Origin: Brevundimonas naejangsanensis
GTDB taxonomy: Bacteria; Pseudomonadota; Alphaproteobacteria; Caulobacterales; Caulobacteraceae
Direction: 5' to 3'
DNA: 64,000 nt
Assembly (NCBI RefSeq): GCF_003627995.1
Contig: NZ_CP032707.1
Location: 1,165,501-1,229,500 of the forward strand
Part shown: positions 63,625 through 64,000 of the stretch, piece after piece
Position numbering within the stretch: the stretch's first letter is position 1
How the letters are laid out: every line of letters begins with the position of its first letter
Program-made: the position numbers and the translations under genes
The notes under the pieces: generated by a model
The model's input: the letters and a program-made list of their open reading frames with translations, nothing else
The model's database searches: none
What the model was told of the DNA's origin: nothing

Positions 63625-64000
63625 GGCGCGCGTTTGGCCAGGATGCGTTGCAGGGTGCGGCGGTGCATGCCCAGGCGGCGGGCGGTTTCCGAGACGTTGT
63701 GGTCGCACAGTTCATAGACGCGCTGGATATGCTCCCAGCGCACGCGGTCGGCCGACATCGGGTTTTCCGGCGGCTCGGGCGCCTCGCCGGTCGAGAGCAG
63801 GGCCTTGACCACGTCGTCGGCGTCGGCGGGCTTCTGCAGATAGTCGACGGCGCCGGCCTTGACCGCCGCGACCGCCGTGGCGATGGCGCCGTAGCCGGTC
63901 AGCATGACGATGCGGGCGTCCTCGCGCCGCTCGCGGATCATTTCGACCACCTTCAGCCCGTTGCCGTCCTCCAGCCGCATGTCCAGCACGGCGAAGGCCG
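63618..64000 (-). CDS. RegA/PrrA/ActR-type response regulator, partial
   Basis: C-terminal 127 residues of a two-component regulator; the start lies beyond the window. Visible are the phosphate-acceptor region (VLDMRLEDG), the conserved Thr/Lys of the receiver (MLTGYGAIATAVAAVKAG and YLQKPADADDV), a Pro-rich linker (PEPPENP) and a Fis-type helix-turn-helix (NVSETARRLGMHRRTLQRIL). This is the layout of RegA/ActR regulators of redox and energy genes. The paired sensor kinase RegB is expected upstream, outside the window. Confidence 0.93.
   Translation of the reverse strand, partial: AFAVLDMRLEDGNGLKVVEMIRERREDARIVMLTGYGAIATAVAAVKAGAVDYLQKPADADDVVKALLSTGEAPEPPENPMSADRVRWEHIQRVYELCDHNVSETARRLGMHRRTLQRILAKRAPR

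Overview
The window is high-GC chromosomal DNA from an alphaproteobacterium, most likely Brevundimonas or a close Caulobacterales relative. This rests on gene content and protein style (a ccmC-ccmD-ccmG order, MmcB, a RegA/ActR-type regulator, DUF2794, an SDHAF4-type protein), a LexA box of the GAAC-N7-GAAC type, and intergenic palindromes of the kind common in that order. It is a core-genome region: no phage, integron, CRISPR array, insertion sequence, rRNA or tRNA gene was recognised.

Layout. 0.1-1.6 kb: end of a cytochrome c maturation cluster (ccmC, ccmD, ccmG). 1.6-8.2 kb: small unknown protein, MarR regulator with a histone-like Lys/Ala tail, yciB, ftsY, glutamine-dependent nadE, a PhnA-type protein and an alpha/beta hydrolase. 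8.2-12.3 kb: sugar genes (HAD phosphatase overlapping an AGE-family epimerase, divergent from a DegT aminotransferase and a Gfo/Idh oxidoreductase). 12.3-18.8 kb: MaoC hydratase, threonine dehydratase divergent from glpK, an APH-like kinase, an Rrf2 regulator, an SDR and MarC. 18.9-22.6 kb: pyrF, an envelope protein, an SDHAF4-like gene, htpX, trmB. 22.7-34.5 kb: the translation/RNA block rimP-nusA-ylxR-infB, two unrelated genes, then rbfA-truB-rpsO-pnp. 34.7-44.0 kb: lipoprotein, rph divergent from hrcA-grpE, dienelactone hydrolase, alkB, then dnaK-dnaJ-dapB behind a heat-shock type promoter. 44.1-53.6 kb: dut, coaBC, lipoprotein, murI, M3 peptidase, corA, ppc. 54.1-56.8 kb: ffh, rpsP, rimM (no trmD or rplS follows). 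56.9-64 kb: glutathione transferase, DUF1508, BenE transporter, fabI, DUF2794, Bax-inhibitor-1 protein, thpR, GNAT, a frameshifted mmcB behind a LexA box, and a RegA-type regulator cut by the window end.

The gaps are full of structured repeats. Four composite families (A to D here) are inverted pairs about 100-150 bp long. A fifth, shorter family (P) is the most interesting. At least eleven copies fold into an outer helix, a conserved asymmetric internal loop (CAAG opposite RT) and an inner hairpin. Both helices change sequence between copies with compensating changes, while the loop stays constant. Most copies sit within tens of bases of gene 3' ends. One has gone in frame into glpK, and another forms the last codons of rbfA in the same orientation and reading phase. 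This resembles the protein-invading Rickettsia palindromic elements in behaviour, but I do not recognise the family.

Two genes (mmcB and the SDHAF4-like gene) are broken by apparent single-base losses in C runs. They may be real slippage events or sequencing errors. All calls come from reading the sequence; no database search was run.
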